A stretch of DNA of 22,377 nucleotides from Clostridiaceae bacterium AF10-41 (GTDB lineage Bacteria; Bacillota; Clostridia; Clostridiales; Clostridiaceae). The translations under genes were made by a program, and so were the position numbers. The first letter of the stretch is position 1; every line of letters starts with the position of its first letter. Below, one piece after another: positions 1 to 6,239 of this stretch. The DNA lies in assembly GCA_027686065.1 (NCBI GenBank), contig JAQCTH010000060.1, forward strand, positions 1-22,377. The letters are read 5' to 3'. Below the pieces are notes generated by a model that was not told where the DNA came from, did no database searches, and saw only the letters and a list, made by a program, of their open reading frames with translations.

Positions 1-257
1 TTCAAAATAGAAAGAATTGTATAAAATACCTATTAAAATTTCAAACATTTAGCTTATTTTTAGTAATTATTTAGAATTTGATATATTAATATTTTTATTT
101 AGTAATATAGTTTCTTTAAAGTATTAAAATAAATTGTTAGAAAAGGATAAGTTTAATGAATTTAATTTTCTAATATATGGGAAATGATATTTAATTAACA
201 TTATAACTTGTGTATAATGGTATAAAATACATTTTTTATTGAGAAAGGAATATACAT

Positions 258-530
258 ATGGAAATAAAGAACAAAACGTGGTCAATACTAGCTATTATTT
301 TTTCTACAATAACGCTTATAGCAATATCAATATATTTTTTAGGGTATATAAATTTGAATTTTGTAATAATTATATTAGGATTAAGTCAATTATTTTCTGG
401 TATAAGCCAAATTGAATTAGCAAACAGAATTAATTCTAATCCAGTTAGAAAAAGAAATAAAAATGTTGGTGCGCTGCTAATTGTTATAGGTTTTATAATT
501 TCTACAATGGCTATAGTTGAAATATTATAA
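258..530 (+). CDS. small hydrophobic membrane protein, unknown function
   Basis: A 90-residue protein that I do not recognise. It is strongly hydrophobic, with three likely membrane segments at about residues 8-30, 33-52 and 68-88. A short polar stretch (residues 55-68) rich in Asn, Arg and Lys (NPVRKRNKN) lies between the last two. The positive-inside rule would put that loop in the cytoplasm. The ATG at 258 follows a GAGAAAGGA ribosome binding site at 241-249. A TATAAT at 213-218 could be the -10, but I see no good -35 at the right distance. No terminator follows it, and a decayed gene lies downstream. It is probably a real gene because of its ribosome site and uninterrupted hydrophobic pattern, but nothing shows its function. 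Confidence 0.7.
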   Translation: MEIKNKTWSILAIIFSTITLIAISIYFLGYINLNFVIIILGLSQLFSGISQIELANRINSNPVRKRNKNVGALLIVIGFIISTMAIVEIL

Positions 531-571
531 TAATAAATAAAATTAATTAAACTAATACAAAATTTAAATTC

Positions 572-901
572 AAAAGAAAACTGATTGGAGGAATTTGTGG
601 ATCATGAACAATATTTTTAGCTAAAGCAGGTATTTTAAATAATAAAAATTATACTACTCCAGTAGAAATATGGACTAAAAAGCATAAAGAGGTATTTGGA
701 TATGAAGATCCTTTTTTACGAGAAGCTTTTGTTAACGAAAGAGTAGTTAGAGATGAGAATATTATTACAGCTCAAGGATTGGCATTTATAGATTTGGCTA
801 TAGAAGTATGTGATTATTTTAACTTGTTTGAAGATAGTGTTGATAAAAATAATTATGGTTATGGGGGATTAGAATATGTCAAAAATAGCAGTTGTGTATA
901 A
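572..901 (+). pseudogene. remnant of a DJ-1/PfpI-family gene (C-terminal half, with a stop)
   Basis: Read in the frame of position 572, this stretch encodes KRKLIGGICGS, a TGA stop at 605-607, then about 97 more codons ending in TAA at 899-901. GGICGS looks like the nucleophile elbow (with its Cys) of the DJ-1/PfpI/glutamine-amidotransferase-like family. After the stop come FLAKAGIL, then ENIITAQGLAFIDLAIEV, which matches the usual C-terminal NIITA-G-AIDFAL pattern of that family. The N-terminal half is absent: the frame is closed by TAA at 548-550 and there is no start with a ribosome site. The last nine codons overlap the start of the flavodoxin-domain gene in another frame. I read it as a truncated, inactivated gene. 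The family assignment is by motif only. Confidence 0.72.
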
Positions 902-1406
902 AAGTAAATATGGAGCAACAAAGAAATATGCAGAATGGTTAGCAGAAGATATAAAAGCAGATTTATATTCACAAGAAAAATGCAAAATAGAAAATCTTGA
1001 AGAGTATGAGATAATTATATATGGAGGAGGAGTTTATGCTTCTGGAATTTCAGGATTATCATTAATTAAAAAGAATTATAATAAATTAAAAGATAAAAAA
1101 ATATTGGTATTTGCAGTTGGAGCATCACCATATGATGAAAAAGCTTATAATGAGTTAAAGAAACATAACTTATCTGGAGAGCTAGGAAATATTAAATTGT
1201 TTTACCTAAGAGGAATGTTTAATTTGAAAGCTATGACTTTTAAAGATAAATTATTAATTGGAATGTTAAAAGGATTTTTAAGCAAGAAGGGTTCATCAGA
1301 ATTAGAACCTTGGGAGAAGGCATTAATTGAATCTATAAATAACGAATCGGATTGGACAAGCAGAGAAAATTTAAAAGAAATTGAAAAACACATATACTTA
1401 ATATAA
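876..1406 (+). CDS. flavodoxin-domain protein (HemG-like flavodoxin family)
   Basis: A 176-residue cytosolic protein with a flavodoxin fold. The N-terminus reads KIAVVYKSKYGATKKYAEW, where residues 9-15 (KSKYGAT) correspond to the FMN phosphate-binding loop after the first beta strand. IIYGGGVYASGIS (about residues 47-59) matches the second FMN loop, and KKILVFAVGASP is a typical central strand. Length and pattern fit the flavodoxin-domain family that includes menaquinone-dependent protoporphyrinogen oxidase HemG, but clostridial members are usually uncharacterised oxidoreductases. The ATG at 876 follows a GGGGGA site at 863-868. The start lies inside the tail of the DJ-1-like remnant, so the two were probably once translated in overlap. 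The substrate is unknown. Confidence 0.85.
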   Translation: MSKIAVVYKSKYGATKKYAEWLAEDIKADLYSQEKCKIENLEEYEIIIYGGGVYASGISGLSLIKKNYNKLKDKKILVFAVGASPYDEKAYNELKKHNLSGELGNIKLFYLRGMFNLKAMTFKDKLLIGMLKGFLSKKGSSELEPWEKALIESINNESDWTSRENLKEIEKHIYLI

Positions 1407-1490
1407 CTATAAAATTAAAAATAACATAAATACGAAATTTGTAAAATATTTGAATATACCAATAATATAGTAGAAGCTGGGGGTGGGCTT

Positions 1491-2039
1491 TTGATATATA
1501 AACAACTTAATAAATCAGAACTAGATTTACTGAAAGATATTGATAGAAAAGAGGTAGTAAATGAAGTTTATTATTATATAGATAAAAAGCTGAAATTAGT
1601 AGATGAATACTATAATATAGAAGAGTGGAATTTAAAAGAACTAAATGAATATATTGACAGACTTATTAATATACAAAAAAGAGCTGGAAAAATATATGGA
1701 GCCTTTGATAATGGTAAGATAGTTGGGCTTGTTGCATTAGAAAGTAAATTAATTGGCGAAAAATTAGATCAACTTAAACTAGATATGCTATATATAAGTA
1801 CCAATTATCGTAAACAGGGAATAGGAAAAATGTTAGTAAATTTAGTATGTAAAGATGCTATAAAACTAGGAGCAAAAAAGTTATATATATCAGCAACTCC
1901 ATTTAAAAATACTGTGGATTTTTATTCTGCTTTAGGAGCTAAAATAACAGGTGAAATAAATAAATCATTATTTGAATTAGAGCCATTTGATATACATATG
2001 ACTTTAGACTTAGAAAATTTTATATACAAAACAAGTTAA
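1491..2039 (+). CDS. GNAT-family N-acetyltransferase
   Basis: A 182-residue GCN5-related N-acetyltransferase. The acetyl-CoA binding motif A is clear: LDMLYISTNYRKQGIGKML, with R107-K-Q-G-I-G112 as the pyrophosphate loop. It is followed by a helix and the strand KLYISATP, then the motif B region NTVDFYSALGAK near residues 140-151. The N-terminal 90 residues probably form the acceptor-binding part. The start is TTG at 1491, chosen because a G-rich ribosome site (GGGGGTGGG, 1479-1487) stands just before it and no ATG is better placed. It transfers an acetyl group from acetyl-CoA to an amine, and the acceptor cannot be told from the sequence. No clear terminator follows. It is 84 bp downstream of the flavodoxin gene and could be co-transcribed. 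Confidence 0.88.
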   Translation: MIYKQLNKSELDLLKDIDRKEVVNEVYYYIDKKLKLVDEYYNIEEWNLKELNEYIDRLINIQKRAGKIYGAFDNGKIVGLVALESKLIGEKLDQLKLDMLYISTNYRKQGIGKMLVNLVCKDAIKLGAKKLYISATPFKNTVDFYSALGAKITGEINKSLFELEPFDIHMTLDLENFIYKTS

Positions 2040-2073
2040 AAATAATAAAATCATATTTTTTTAGATTTATTTG

Positions 2074-2102
2074 TTTACAAAATGTGGATAAGGGTATATA
2101 CT
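2074..2102 (+). promoter_or_regulatory. sigma-A type promoter of the 28-codon unit
   Basis: TTTACA at 2074-2079, a 17-bp spacer, and TATACT at 2097-2102. It is the only good promoter in the gap after the acetyltransferase gene and would start transcription near 2109, about 60 bases ahead of the small ORF at 2171. Confidence 0.5.
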
Positions 2103-2170
2103 AATAAAGTAGTAAAGTAATTAATTAAATATAAATAATATTAAGCAAATATAAATAAGGAGGTAGAGTT

Positions 2171-2257
2171 ATGTCTATGAATTTAATATACAACAAAAAT
2201 AAAATTGAATATAGATTGTTTTTAATTAGTAGCTCTGCCAGTGGAGATATTTTATAA
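2171..2257 (+). CDS. 28-residue peptide ORF, unknown
   Basis: The ORF begins MSMNLIYNKNK and ends LISSSASGDIL, 28 residues in all. An ideal ribosome site (AAGGAGG, about 2157-2163) precedes the ATG. It has its own promoter candidate (2074-2102) and an intrinsic terminator 35 bases after its stop, so it looks like a free-standing unit of about 210 bases. The peptide is mildly hydrophobic in the middle and ends in a small-residue, acidic tail. It is too short for a family call. It could be a peptide signal, a leader peptide, or the translated part of a small regulatory RNA. The evidence for translation is the ribosome site only. Confidence 0.5.
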   Translation: MSMNLIYNKNKIEYRLFLISSSASGDIL

Positions 2258-2291
2258 TTTTATAATTTTAATTTATCATTTAAGCATATTG

Positions 2292-2320
2292 CCATGAGTT
2301 ATTATACTCATGGTTTTTTT
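2292..2320 (+). terminator. intrinsic terminator after the 28-codon ORF
   Basis: Perfect 8-bp stem CCATGAGT (2292-2299) / ACTCATGG (2306-2313), six-base loop, then seven T (2314-2320). Confidence 0.85.
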
Positions 2321-2354
2321 ATGCACTTATTTATTAATAAAAGTGATATTTTAA

Positions 2355-2382
2355 TGGCCCTGGGGAAACTAGGGTCATTTTT
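2355..2382 (+). terminator. second hairpin with a T tail
   Basis: TGGCCCT (2355-2361) pairs with AGGGTCA (2371-2377) using one G-U pair, and TTTTT follows at 2378-2382. It lies between the two small-ORF units, only 35 bases after a good terminator. It may be a back-up terminator or a leader structure for the next small ORF. Confidence 0.5.
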
Positions 2383-2415
2383 AATATAAAAAATAATTTA
2401 AAGGAGGATGTTATT

Positions 2416-2511
2416 ATGAATATGTTTATGAAAATTAGAGAGAATAATAAGAAAGTAGGAGAAATAATAAGAATTGGAGGAATTATATATGTACACTATC
2501 GGAGAATTTAA
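2416..2511 (+). CDS. 31-residue basic peptide ORF, unknown
   Basis: The ATG at 2416 follows AAGGAGG (2401-2406) at good spacing. The 31-residue product is very basic: it starts MNMFMKIRENNKK and ends in YRRI. Its last 23 bases overlap the next ORF in another frame and contain that ORF's ribosome site, so the two could be translationally coupled. No family is recognisable. Only the ribosome site and position support it. Confidence 0.4.
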   Translation: MNMFMKIRENNKKVGEIIRIGGIIYVHYRRI

Positions 2512-2680
2512 TAATAGTACTAATATTAATAGTAGAAAAAATTCGTCAGAACTTGAACAATATTGCAAAGATGAAGGATTAAACTCAACTGAACTTAGAA
2601 GAGATGCAAATAAATCATCAGAAGGCGGAAGAAACAGCATAATTGAAAATATTTCTACATTAATAAAAAAGATAATTTAA
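2489..2680 (+). CDS. 63-residue hypothetical protein
   Basis: The ATG at 2489 is preceded by TTGGAGG (GGAGG at 2476-2480) at eight-base spacing. I prefer it to the in-frame TTG at 2474, which would place the start inside the ribosome site. The product is polar and rich in Asn, Ser and Glu. It begins MYTIGEF, like the first strand-turn of MerR regulators, but the rest does not continue as a MerR helix-turn-helix. The stretch LEQYCKDEGLNSTELRR faintly recalls the helix-turn-helix of IS3-type transposase OrfA proteins. Both resemblances are weak, and it may be a remnant. A strong terminator follows. Confidence 0.5.
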   Translation: MYTIGEFNNSTNINSRKNSSELEQYCKDEGLNSTELRRDANKSSEGGRNSIIENISTLIKKII

Positions 2681-2715
2681 TAAAAAGTATAATGAGATGG
2701 TATATAAATAATAAG

Positions 2716-2752
2716 ATGCTTGGCATATCAAATATGTTGAGCATTTTTTTTT
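2716..2752 (+). terminator. intrinsic terminator of the second small-ORF unit
   Basis: A 13-bp stem (2716-2728 with 2732-2744, three G-U pairs), three-base loop, then a run of nine T ending at 2752. Confidence 0.88.
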
Positions 2753-2868
2753 CAAAAATTAAAATAAAAAGGTTAGTGAATAAATAATTTCACAAATTAT
2801 TTAAATTATAAGTTAAAAATATATATTATATAAAAACAAGAATAAAGCAAACAAGATTAAGAAAAATC

Positions 2869-2898
2869 TTACATTATTTTATAGATAAATGATATAAT
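2869..2898 (+). promoter_or_regulatory. candidate promoter of the Cys-rich gene
   Basis: TTACAT (2869-2874), an 18-bp spacer and a consensus TATAAT (2893-2898), about 50 bases before the start at 2952. The -10 is good and the -35 is weak. Confidence 0.45.
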
Positions 2899-2951
2899 TT
2901 AATTTAGAATTAAATTTTTAATGTTTAAGTTTAAGTAAGTGGAGGATAAAA

Positions 2952-3395
2952 ATGGGAGTTGCATTTAAAGAAATAAATTTTAGTAGATTGGTGGACAAGC
3001 TTAGTCCTTGTTGTCTTTCTGAAAATGAATGTGGAGTTTGCGAAAGAGAAACATGTCTAGTTGGGTATGGGACTGAATGTATAAAAAAATGCATGATTAA
3101 TAAAGTAACATATGTTGTAGATGGCTACTATAATATTCCTATAACAGATACAAGAATATATGACAAAGAATATATAATGGATGGAGTAGTAGATATCTTA
3201 AAGACTTGTAAAAGTTGCAAAGAAAATCATTTCGAAAATTGTATAGTAAACATATTAAGAAGTTGTTATGAAGTAATTTTGCTTGGAGAAGAAAAAGATT
3301 ATAAAGGAAGTGCATTTGTTTACCTTAATGAATTAAAAGAAACTAACCCAGAAATTGCAGATATATTATTTAAAAAATATATGACAAGAAACTAA
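2952..3395 (+). CDS. cysteine-rich conserved hypothetical protein
   Basis: A 147-residue soluble protein with 11 cysteines, at residues 20, 21, 27, 30, 35, 43, 47, 86, 89, 97 and 105. The first seven form a cluster (CC-x5-C-x2-C-x4-C-x7-C-x3-C). The second has CKSCKENHFENC and a later Cys. There is no signal peptide or membrane segment, so these are more likely metal or Fe-S ligands in the reducing cytoplasm than disulfides. I do not recognise the family. The ATG at 2952 follows GGAGG (2941-2945). It is a single gene with its own promoter candidate, convergent with the AraC regulator. A zinc or iron-sulfur protein is the reasonable guess; function is unknown. Confidence 0.75.
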   Translation: MGVAFKEINFSRLVDKLSPCCLSENECGVCERETCLVGYGTECIKKCMINKVTYVVDGYYNIPITDTRIYDKEYIMDGVVDILKTCKSCKENHFENCIVNILRSCYEVILLGEEKDYKGSAFVYLNELKETNPEIADILFKKYMTRN

Positions 3396-3411
3396 ATAAA
3401 AGTATAAAATA

Positions 3412-3458
3412 AAAAATGGAAAATTTTTCACCTCAGGGGTGGAAAATTTTCCATTTTT
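3412..3458. terminator. long bidirectional terminator hairpin
   Basis: Arms 3412-3432 and 3438-3458 pair over 21 bp with a single G-U pair around a five-base loop. Each arm begins with five A and ends with T on the other side, so it works as a terminator for the plus-strand Cys-rich gene and the minus-strand AraC gene. The loop-side sequence CAGGGGTGGAAAATTTTCC (3434-3452) matches 16 of 19 bases of a segment of the palindrome at 6165-6212. Confidence 0.88.
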
Positions 3459-3483
3459 GGTATTATTAATTAATTACAATTTG

Positions 3484-4344
3484 TTAGCTTGTACTAAAAG
3501 TTGAATACTTTTTAGGTGAAAAACCAACAGCTTTCTTGAATGTCTTAAGGAAATTACTGTAGTCATTAAAACCACATTTTTCACAAACATCATTGACATT
3601 TTCTCCATTAGCTAGCATGGATTTGGCTATAGAAATTCTTCTTCCAGATATGTATTTATTAATTGTTGTACCAGTTGCAGATTTAAATATTCTACAAATA
3701 TAAGAGGCACTTAAATAAAAATTACTTGCTAAATGCTCAATTGTAATTGGTTCAGTTATATTTGCATTTATATATTCTATTATTTCATCTACTTGTTGAT
3801 TATATTTGTAGGAGTATTCTTCAGACAAAGGCTGTTCGTTACTTATATAAATTTTATTAATAAAAGTCATTAATTCTAAAAATGTAGCATATTCAATTAT
3901 ATCGTTTCCAAAACCTTCAGAAGCTAGTATTTTATTTATGAAATAGTTAAACCTACCTTGTTGATCTTTATTTAAAGAAATTCTATGACTAAAGTTTTTA
4001 TTTCTACTAGAAAAGCAGTAATTTAAGTCAGTTTTATTAGTGGAAGAGGATATTAAAAAATCGGGTTCAATTGAAAGCACAATCCTCTCATGAACTATTT
4101 TATCTAATTTAGATATGTAATGACTTTCAAATTGATTAATAACGAATAAGTCTCCAGGTTTAATATCATAAAATTTATTACCAATAAGAATTTGCTTTCC
4201 CCCTGTTATTGAGTAGTAAATTTCATAAGAGTCATGTATATGCATAGCCATAGATTTCTCTTCTTTATATAAATGGGCTATAGAAAAATATTGATTTTCT
4301 AAGGCACTTTTTATAGCAGCTTCACATGAATTAAATTCAATCAC
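3484..4344 (-). CDS. AraC-family regulator, likely of the adjacent uronate operon
   Basis: A 286-residue two-domain regulator. The N-terminal part is a cupin-type sensor domain: M-H35-I-H37-D-S-Y-E-I, then GDLFVINQFESH. The C-terminal hundred residues are the AraC double helix-turn-helix: IEHLASNFYLSASYICRIFK, then VCEKCGFNDYSNFLKTFKK-GFSPKKY. The start is GTG at 4344, because GGAGGG (4356-4351) stands six bases before it. An in-frame ATG 57 bases upstream (4401) has no ribosome site and would begin upstream of the predicted promoter. It is transcribed divergently from the kduI operon with a 143-bp gap, the usual arrangement for a local sugar-acid sensor. The effector (perhaps a keto-uronate) and activation rather than repression are inferred. 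Confidence 0.9.
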   Translation of the reverse strand: MIEFNSCEAAIKSALENQYFSIAHLYKEEKSMAMHIHDSYEIYYSITGGKQILIGNKFYDIKPGDLFVINQFESHYISKLDKIVHERIVLSIEPDFLISSSTNKTDLNYCFSSRNKNFSHRISLNKDQQGRFNYFINKILASEGFGNDIIEYATFLELMTFINKIYISNEQPLSEEYSYKYNQQVDEIIEYINANITEPITIEHLASNFYLSASYICRIFKSATGTTINKYISGRRISIAKSMLANGENVNDVCEKCGFNDYSNFLKTFKKAVGFSPKKYSTFSTS

Positions 4345-4350
4345 AATAAT

Positions 4351-4356
4351 CCCTCC
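4351..4356 (-). promoter_or_regulatory. ribosome site that fixes the GTG start of the AraC gene
   Basis: GGAGGG on the minus strand, six bases upstream of GTG at 4344. The longer in-frame reading from 4401 has no such site. Confidence 0.75.
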
Positions 4357-4372
4357 TTGATAATTTACAATA

Positions 4373-4401
4373 ATTATAATTCTTAAGTTCAATATTTGCA
4401 A
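4373..4401 (-). promoter_or_regulatory. promoter of the AraC gene
   Basis: On the minus strand: TTGCAA (4401-4396), 17-bp spacer, TATAAT (4378-4373). I find no comparable sigma-A promoter on the plus strand for kduI in the same gap, which fits activator-dependent transcription of the operon (inference). Confidence 0.55.
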
Positions 4402-4487
4402 TATTTATGACATGAAATCACAAGAAATAGAAAATTTAAAATGTTAAACTATAGTTACAAGATAAGATATAGAGGAGGATAGGAAAG

Positions 4488-5315
4488 ATGGAATTAAGAA
4501 CAGCAGCATCACCAAAAGATGTAAAGCATTATACGACAAAGGAATTAAGAGAAGAGTTTTTAATTCAAAGTTTATTTGAGAAAGATGAAGTTAAAATGGT
4601 ATATAGCCATATTGATAGAATTATAATAGGGGCTGCAGTACCAGTAAAACCTTTAGTATTAGAAGCTGGGGAAGAACTTAGAGCCAAGTATTTTTTAGAA
4701 AGAAGAGAACTTGGAGTAATTAATATAGGCGGCAAAGGGACTATTACACTAGATGGACAAAGATATTCATTAGATTATAAAGATGGTATGTATATTGGAA
4801 TGGGAACTAAAGATATTGAATTTGCTAGTGAAGATGAAAATAATCCGGCAAAATTTTATTTCAATAGTGCACCAGCCCATAAGGAGTATCCAACAGTTTT
4901 AATAAAACCAGAAGAGTGTGTAACGGTAGAGCTTGGATCATTAGAGGAATCCAATCATAGAGTAATAAGAAAATATATACTCCCAGGACAAGTTGAAAGT
5001 TGCCAATTAGTTATGGGGATGACTCAATTAAAGCCAGGAAGTGTTTGGAATACAATGCCATGCCATACACATGATAGAAGAATGGAAGTTTATTTATATT
5101 TTGATATTAAGGATGATAATTTTGTAATGCATTATATGGGAGAACCTACAGAAACAAGACATATTGTTATAAGAAATGAAGAAGCAGTTATATCACCAAG
5201 TTGGTCAATACATTCAGGGGCAGGTACAAGAGCATACACCTTTATCTGGGGAATGGTTGGAGAAAATCAAGATTTTGATGATATGGATGCTGTAAAATTA
5301 AGCGAATTAAGATAA
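4488..5315 (+). CDS. kduI: 5-keto-4-deoxyuronate isomerase KduI
   Basis: A 275-residue cytosolic zinc isomerase (EC 5.3.1.17) that converts 4-deoxy-L-threo-5-hexosulose uronate, the product of unsaturated uronates, to 3-deoxy-D-glycero-2,5-hexodiulosonate. Length and motifs fit KduI throughout: the N-terminal SPKDVKHYTTKELREEFL, then the bicupin core. The zinc ligands are visible as H193 and H195 in MPCHTHDRRMEVYLYF, E200, and H242 in SPSWSIHSGAG. These match the His-His-Glu-His set of the E. coli enzyme with a constant offset. It is the first gene of the operon, with an AGGAGGA site at 4473-4479, and lies opposite an AraC regulator. An unrelated isomerase proposed for the same reaction is encoded at 6240. 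Confidence 0.95.
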   Translation: MELRTAASPKDVKHYTTKELREEFLIQSLFEKDEVKMVYSHIDRIIIGAAVPVKPLVLEAGEELRAKYFLERRELGVINIGGKGTITLDGQRYSLDYKDGMYIGMGTKDIEFASEDENNPAKFYFNSAPAHKEYPTVLIKPEECVTVELGSLEESNHRVIRKYILPGQVESCQLVMGMTQLKPGSVWNTMPCHTHDRRMEVYLYFDIKDDNFVMHYMGEPTETRHIVIRNEEAVISPSWSIHSGAGTRAYTFIWGMVGENQDFDDMDAVKLSELR

Positions 5316-5368
5316 TTATATAAATATAAAAATAATACTATTAAATATAATTTTAGGAGGATTTTATT

Positions 5369-6157
5369 ATGGATATTATGAAGAGTTTTTCATTAGAGGG
5401 AAAGGTAGCTTTAGTAACTGGAGCATCTTATGGAATAGGATTTTCAATAGCAAAATCATATGGAGAAGCAGGAGCAACTGTAGTTTTTAATGATATCAAT
5501 CAAGATTTGGTTAATAAAGGAATTGCAGCATATGCAGAACATGGAATAAAAGCACACGGATATGTTTGTGATGTTACAGATGAAGATGGTGTAGTTGAAA
5601 TGGTTAAAAAGATAGAAGAGGAAGTAGGTATAATAGATATACTTGTAAATAATGCAGGAATAATAAGAAGAGTTCCAATGCTTGAAATGAAAGCAGAAGA
5701 TTTCCGTAAAGTAATAGATGTGGATTTAAATGCGCCATTTATAGTATCTAAGGCAGTAATACCAGGAATGATTAAAAAGGGTCATGGGAAAATAATAAAT
5801 ATATGCTCAATGATGAGTGAACTTGGAAGAGAAACAGTTTCAGCTTATGCAGCGGCGAAAGGTGGACTTAAGATGTTAACAAAAAATATAGCATCTGAAT
5901 ATGGTGAATATAATATTCAATGTAATGGTATAGGACCTGGATATATAGAAACACCACAAACTGCACCACTTAGAACTGAAGGACATCCTTTCAATAATTT
6001 TATTATTTCTAAAACTCCAGCAGCACGTTGGGGAACAACAGATGATCTTATAGGTCCATCTATATTCTTGGCTTCAGATGCTTCTGATTTTGTTAATGGC
6101 CATATTTTATATGTAGATGGTGGTATATTAGCTTATATCGGAAAGCAGCCACAATAA
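5369..6157 (+). CDS. kduD: SDR dehydrogenase, KduD/DhuD or gluconate 5-dehydrogenase type
   Basis: A 262-residue short-chain dehydrogenase/reductase. It has the cofactor loop TGASYGIG (17-24), NNAG (94-97), and catalytic S147, Y160 and K164 (YAAAK). The C-terminal part GPGYIETPQTAPLR, then ARWGTTDDLIGPSIFLASDAS and GHILYVDGG, is the pattern of proteins annotated as gluconate 5-dehydrogenase or 2-deoxy-D-gluconate 3-dehydrogenase. In this operon the likely reaction is NAD(P)H-dependent reduction of 3-deoxy-D-glycero-2,5-hexodiulosonate to 2-keto-3-deoxy-D-gluconate. Asp42 after the second strand (VVFNDIN) suggests NAD(H). The start is ATG 5369, eight bases after AGGAGG (5355-5360). It sits 53 bp after kduI. 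Exact substrate assignment within this SDR branch rests on context. Confidence 0.88.
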   Translation: MDIMKSFSLEGKVALVTGASYGIGFSIAKSYGEAGATVVFNDINQDLVNKGIAAYAEHGIKAHGYVCDVTDEDGVVEMVKKIEEEVGIIDILVNNAGIIRRVPMLEMKAEDFRKVIDVDLNAPFIVSKAVIPGMIKKGHGKIINICSMMSELGRETVSAYAAAKGGLKMLTKNIASEYGEYNIQCNGIGPGYIETPQTAPLRTEGHPFNNFIISKTPAARWGTTDDLIGPSIFLASDASDFVNGHILYVDGGILAYIGKQPQ

Positions 6158-6164
6158 TAATATT

Positions 6165-6212
6165 CCCCTGGGGTGTAAAATTTACCAATTGGTAAATTTT
6201 ACACCCCAGGGG
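6165..6212. repeat. perfect 48-bp palindrome inside the uronate operon
   Basis: The left half (6165-6188, beginning CCCCTGGGGTGTAAAA) is the exact reverse complement of the right half (6189-6212). In RNA it would give a 22-bp stem with an AAUU loop. It lies seven bases after the SDR stop codon and 27 bases before the next start. No T run follows (GTAAGAAATAATT), so it is not a standard terminator. It resembles the hairpin at 3412-3458. Confidence 0.95.
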
Positions 6213-6239
6213 TAAGAAATAATTGGAAGGAGAATTGAA

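Noticed and set aside
1..257. Promoter or gene in the opening AT-rich stretch
   Set aside because: Apart from TATAAT at 213-218 without a suitable -35, nothing supports a gene or a strong signal here.
2398..2640. Minus-strand open frame of 80 codons opposite the small ORFs
   Set aside because: No ribosome site, Ser/Leu/Phe-rich composition typical of an antisense shadow, and the plus-strand ORFs have good starts.
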